Of a stretch of 7,646 bases of DNA, positions 5,288-7,646 are shown in pieces (the first letter of the stretch is position 1; every line of letters begins with the position of its first letter). The notes under the pieces are model-generated. The model saw nothing but the letters and a program-made list of their open reading frames with translations, did no database searches and had not been told where the DNA came from. Location of the stretch: NCBI GenBank assembly GCA_902489855.1, contig CABUBS010000103.1, forward strand, positions 1 through 7,646, read 5' to 3'. This stretch comes from an uncultured Collinsella sp. (GTDB lineage Bacteria > Actinomycetota > Coriobacteriia > Coriobacteriales > Coriobacteriaceae). The position numbers and the translations under genes are program-made.

Positions 5288-6085
5288 ATGACCGAAACCG
5301 CAGCCGCCGCTCCCGTCGAGACGCGCGACACCAAGCTCGAGATCATCATGGGGCGCGAGGCGCTCGACAAGCTCGCCGACGCCACGGTGTTGGTGCTCGG
5401 CTGCGGCGGCGTGGGCTCTAATTGCTGCGAGGCACTCGCCCGCGGCGGCATCGGACACTTCGTGATTCTGGATAAGGACGTTATCGCGCCCAGCAACATC
5501 AACCGCCAGGCCATCGCATTTCACAGCACTATCGGCAAGCGCAAAGTCGATGTTATGGAAGCCATGATCCACGACATCAACCCCGCTGCCACCGTCATCA
5601 AGCGCACCGAATACCTGCTGAGCGATAACATCGACGAGTTCTTCGCGAGCGTTCTGGAGCAGACGGGCGGCAAGCTCGACTACGTCATCGATGCCATCGA
5701 TACGATCTCGGCCAAACTCACCGTTGCCAAATACGCCCAAGACCAGGGCATTCGCCTGGTGAGCTCTATGGGCGGCGGCAACAAGCTGCATCCCGAATGC
5801 CTGCGCTTCGCCGATATCTTTGACACGGTGCGCGACCCCATGAGCCGTATCATGCGCAAAGAGTGCAAAAAACGTGGCATCAAGAGCCTGCACGTTCTAT
5901 TTAGCTGCGAGGAGTCGGTCAAGACTCAGCGCCGTGACCCCTCCAACATCCACGAGCGCACCGAGCTCGGAACCGCCAGCTTTATGCCGCCCATCATGGG
6001 CCAGATGATTGCCGGCGAGGTTATTCGCAAGATCAGTGGACGCGGTACCGAGCGCGTTCGCGCCGACGGCCAGCGCCTGGACTAG
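5288..6085 (+). CDS. tcdA: tRNA threonylcarbamoyladenosine dehydratase
   Basis: A cytoplasmic E1-like (ThiF/MoeB-type) ATPase that cyclises t6A at position 37 of ANN-decoding tRNAs to ct6A; the reaction is known for E. coli TcdA (CsdL). The 265-residue product shows the nucleotide site GCGGVGS at 38-44. It is followed by ILDKDVIAPSNINRQ (60-74) with the Arg and Asn residues that hold ATP, DAIDTISAK at 135-143, and the TcdA-type segment VSSMGGGNKLHP at 158-169. The end has ERTELGTASFMPPIMGQMIA (223-242), equivalent to the GSASF region of the family. No CxxC zinc pairs of MoeB or ThiF type are visible, which supports TcdA over those. A good GGAGG fixes the start. It is followed 14 bases later by tatD, so the two are probably co-transcribed. 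In E. coli the enzyme works with CsdA-CsdE; neither is in this window. Confidence 0.95.
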   Translation: MTETAAAAPVETRDTKLEIIMGREALDKLADATVLVLGCGGVGSNCCEALARGGIGHFVILDKDVIAPSNINRQAIAFHSTIGKRKVDVMEAMIHDINPAATVIKRTEYLLSDNIDEFFASVLEQTGGKLDYVIDAIDTISAKLTVAKYAQDQGIRLVSSMGGGNKLHPECLRFADIFDTVRDPMSRIMRKECKKRGIKSLHVLFSCEESVKTQRRDPSNIHERTELGTASFMPPIMGQMIAGEVIRKISGRGTERVRADGQRLD

Positions 6086-6099
6086 CAAGGCACACCGCG

Positions 6100-6882
6100 A
6101 TGAAGCTGCAGTCCTTTGATGCTCACTGTCACCTCGACCTGATGGCCAGCCCGAACACCGTTGCCCACGAAGCCGCAGCGATGGGACTGGAGCTCTTTGA
6201 TTGCGGCGTCGATCCACGCGATTTCGCGTCAGCATCCGAACGCGCCAGCAGTAGTCCCAACGTTATTGCAGGGGTGGGCCTCCACCCCTGGTGGATTGCC
6301 GACGGCCGATGCGGAACCGCCGAGGTCGGCCTGCTTTGTGAACTCGCCATCCGGGAACGGTTTATCGGCGAGGTCGGGCTCGATTTCTCGCCACGCTTTG
6401 CAGGCACCGAGGGAAACCAGACGCAGGCATTTGAACGGCTATGCCGAACGTTATCGCAGTCCCCGCTACCTGGACGCGTTCTATCCATTCACGCCGTTCG
6501 CGCGGCGGGAGCAACTTTGGACACTTTGGAGTCGAACGACCTTCTAAAGGACGTCCCCAACTCCCCCACCATTATCTTCCACTGGTTTAGCGGCACCTCA
6601 GATGAGTTTGTCCGCGCACGCATTGCGGGCTGCTACTTTTCCGTGAATGAACGCATGCTTGCGACCAAACGTGGGCGCGAATACGCGCGACAGATTCCAC
6701 TTGATCGCTTGCTACTCGAAACCGACGCGCCGGCCGAACCAGACGCGGAAACATCCGCGCGACAGCTCGTCGATTCACTCATAAGAGTATCCGAGGTCAT
6801 TGCTGCGCTTAAAAACTGCCCCGAGGAGAGCATCAAGTCGGTCGTCCTGGAAAATTCCCGCTCCATTTTCGACTTCCGCTGA
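6100..6882 (+). CDS. tatD: TatD-family metal-dependent hydrolase (probable deoxyribonuclease)
   Basis: A TIM-barrel amidohydrolase-type enzyme; characterised TatD proteins are Mg-dependent exonucleases acting in DNA repair or turnover. All metal ligands expected for the family can be placed: His9 and His11 in DAHCHLD, Glu91 in GEVGLD, His131 in LSIHAVRAA, His161 in FHWFSG and Asp209 in LETDAP. GVGLHPWW at 58-65 is the conserved strand-3 loop. The length of 260 residues is normal. Sequence between motifs is fairly divergent, so it may be a paralogue rather than the main TatD of the genome. Only a weak AAGG precedes the ATG, and the short 14-base gap to tcdA suggests translation by coupling. 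The gene ends just before the 230-bp inverted-repeat element, whose central hairpin probably terminates the transcript. Confidence 0.9.
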   Translation: MKLQSFDAHCHLDLMASPNTVAHEAAAMGLELFDCGVDPRDFASASERASSSPNVIAGVGLHPWWIADGRCGTAEVGLLCELAIRERFIGEVGLDFSPRFAGTEGNQTQAFERLCRTLSQSPLPGRVLSIHAVRAAGATLDTLESNDLLKDVPNSPTIIFHWFSGTSDEFVRARIAGCYFSVNERMLATKRGREYARQIPLDRLLLETDAPAEPDAETSARQLVDSLIRVSEVIAALKNCPEESIKSVVLENSRSIFDFR

Positions 6883-6887
6883 CCTCG

Positions 6888-7117
6888 GTGGGCAAAAAAT
6901 GCCAAATATGAGTACTGTTGTAAAACTGGTCACATTATTTTGCACCAAAACAACGACCTGATAATGTACAACTGTTCATTATCAGGTCGTTTTAGCATAC
7001 CCAGGGACATATTAGACGGCTTTAAGTTGTCCGCAGACACTCAACTTGGACCTCAAGAGCCAAATTTTGCTGCTACTAAATTTGTGACAGTACTCATATT
7101 TGGCATTTTTTGCCCAC
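6888..7117. repeat. 230-bp palindromic element with perfect 31-bp terminal inverted repeats
   Basis: Bases 6888-6918 and 7087-7117 are exact reverse complements (31 of 31), beginning GTGGGCAAAAAATGCC. In RNA the pairing could extend six more pairs, three of them G-U. Inside lie a perfect 15-bp hairpin (6952-6991), AAGTTG/CAACTT (7024-7047) and CAAAT/ATTTG (7061-7084). The element fills almost the whole 301-base space between tatD and the FGGY kinase gene, is A+T-rich compared with both, and contains no credible gene. Size and structure fit a MITE or other non-autonomous repeat. No clean target duplication is visible; the flanks GACCTCG and GACCCTC are only similar. A dedicated double terminator or a long structured RNA are alternatives. 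Confidence 0.8.
6952..6991. terminator. Central hairpin, likely terminator for tatD
   Basis: A perfect 15-bp stem, AACGACCTGATAATG (6952-6966) and CATTATCAGGTCGTT (6977-6991), has a 10-nt loop. On the plus strand the U run at its end (UUUU, 6990-6993) makes it a plausible terminator 70 bases after tatD. On the minus strand it ends in GUUGUUUUGG and could stop transcripts of the sugar kinase gene. Confidence 0.65.
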
Positions 7118-7183
7118 GACCCTCAAGGGACATGCGAATCGCACAACGCAGCCCCCATAAGAGCGTGGGGCAATTCGGCGGCG

Positions 7184-7646
7184 CTATACTAGCTCGTGCA
7201 TAAGGTCGCAATTTCGCGCATATAGCTCATCAAAGATACGGCGGCGCGATGCGTACAGCTCATGAGCGTCCATATCAGGCTCGATCGTTTGCGCGACCCC
7301 AAGAACCCGGGCAAGCTCACCCCATGATGAATAGGCGCCGCCAGCAAGTGCCGCCATAAGAGCATCGCCAAAACATGCGCCCACCGTAACCTTCGCAACC
7401 GAGACCTCACGACCGCAGACATCGGCAATCGCCTGCATCCATACCGGATTCTTAGTTCCGCCGCCCACGAGCATGATGCGCTCGATGGGAAGCCCGTGCT
7501 CGCGCTCGATGATGTCGACATGAGCCGCAACAGTGTAGGCGATCCCTTCCAAAGCCGCGCGGACCATATGGCCCCGGGTATGCCTTTCGGTCAGACCGAA
7601 GAACACGCCACGCGCCTCGGGATCGTTGAGCGGGGGTCTATGGCCA
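7184..7646 (-). CDS. FGGY-family carbohydrate kinase, C-terminal part
   Basis: Partial gene; the 5' end lies beyond the right edge. The frame is open from 7645 down to TAG at 7184-7186, about 153 residues. It begins GHRPPLNDPEARGVFFGL and continues ERHTRGHMVRAALEGIAY. This is the conserved FGGY_C pattern of D-P-x-A-R-G followed by H-T-R-x-H-x-x-R-A-x-x-E-G. The nucleotide-binding segment LVGGGTKNPVWMQAIADV follows, then a typical AALAGGAYSSW. These enzymes phosphorylate sugars or polyols with ATP in the cytoplasm; xylulokinase-like is the best guess, but the substrate-determining N-terminal half is missing, so no symbol is given. A GTG at 7604-7606 is not the start, because conserved sequence continues upstream of it. 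No strong dedicated terminator follows: CCCCA/TGGGG at 7153-7170 lacks a U tract, so the palindromic element beyond it may serve. Confidence 0.9.
   Translation of the reverse strand, partial: GHRPPLNDPEARGVFFGLTERHTRGHMVRAALEGIAYTVAAHVDIIEREHGLPIERIMLVGGGTKNPVWMQAIADVCGREVSVAKVTVGACFGDALMAALAGGAYSSWGELARVLGVAQTIEPDMDAHELYASRRRIFDELYARNCDLMHELV

Noticed and set aside
5264..5893. 209-codon open frame on the minus strand over tcdA
   Set aside because: Shadow of tcdA; the tcdA motifs and GGAGG site on the plus strand are unambiguous.
7151..7171. Hairpin GCCCC/GGGGC as terminator of the sugar kinase gene
   Set aside because: It has a short imperfect stem and no U tract on the minus strand.
6940..7203. 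87-codon plus-strand frame inside the inverted-repeat element
   Set aside because: It runs through both arms of the 15-bp hairpin and the right terminal repeat, has no ribosome site and no recognisable product.
7604..7606. GTG as the start of the FGGY kinase
   Set aside because: Conserved FGGY sequence (D-P-x-A-R-G) continues upstream in frame to the window edge.
1..7646. CRISPR array, tRNA or rRNA genes, replication origin
   Set aside because: No regularly spaced direct repeats, no cloverleaf with a TTC-type T-arm, no rRNA-like core and no cluster of DnaA-box-like sites were seen on either strand by eye.

Overview
The window looks like chromosomal DNA from a high-G+C bacterium. The conserved genes strongly prefer G or C at third codon positions, terminators are short GC hairpins with U runs, and the gene set (EttA, TcdA, TatD, FGGY kinase, SdpR/SdpI) is ordinary housekeeping. 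My best guess is a gut Coriobacteriia of the Collinsella type. That is inference from general appearance; no rRNA or other taxonomic marker is present.

Left part (1-1984): the 3' end of an unidentified plus-strand gene, apparently shifted in frame at a C5 run, ends at a strong hairpin terminator shared with a convergent minus-strand pair. That pair is a twin-arginine-exported papain-like cysteine peptidase (578-1705) and an overlapping small lipoprotein (208-627). Both are visibly richer in A+T than the rest of the window, so they look like an acquired accessory module.

Middle (1985-4893): the ABC-F translation factor EttA (1985-3664, minus), then an sdpRI-like operon (minus) made of an ArsR-family repressor without metal-binding cysteines and an SdpI-family membrane protein overlapping by 8 nt. 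The operon has a good sigma-70 promoter, a 26-bp dyad operator lying over its -35 element, and its own terminator.

Divergent small locus (4934-5199): a 28-codon single-span membrane peptide gene with a strong Shine-Dalgarno sequence (SD) buried in a hairpin. Structured RNA follows it, and a sigma-70-like promoter on the opposite strand points back at its 3' end. This is the architecture of a type I toxin-antitoxin locus and is the best candidate for something undescribed here. It also sits back to back with the sdpRI-like operon.

Right part (5237-7646): tcdA (tRNA ct6A dehydratase) and a tatD-family metal-dependent hydrolase form a plus-strand pair. A 230-bp element with perfect 31-bp terminal inverted repeats and a perfect 15-bp central hairpin follows (6888-7117). 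Last is the C-terminal part of a minus-strand FGGY-family sugar kinase that runs off the window edge.
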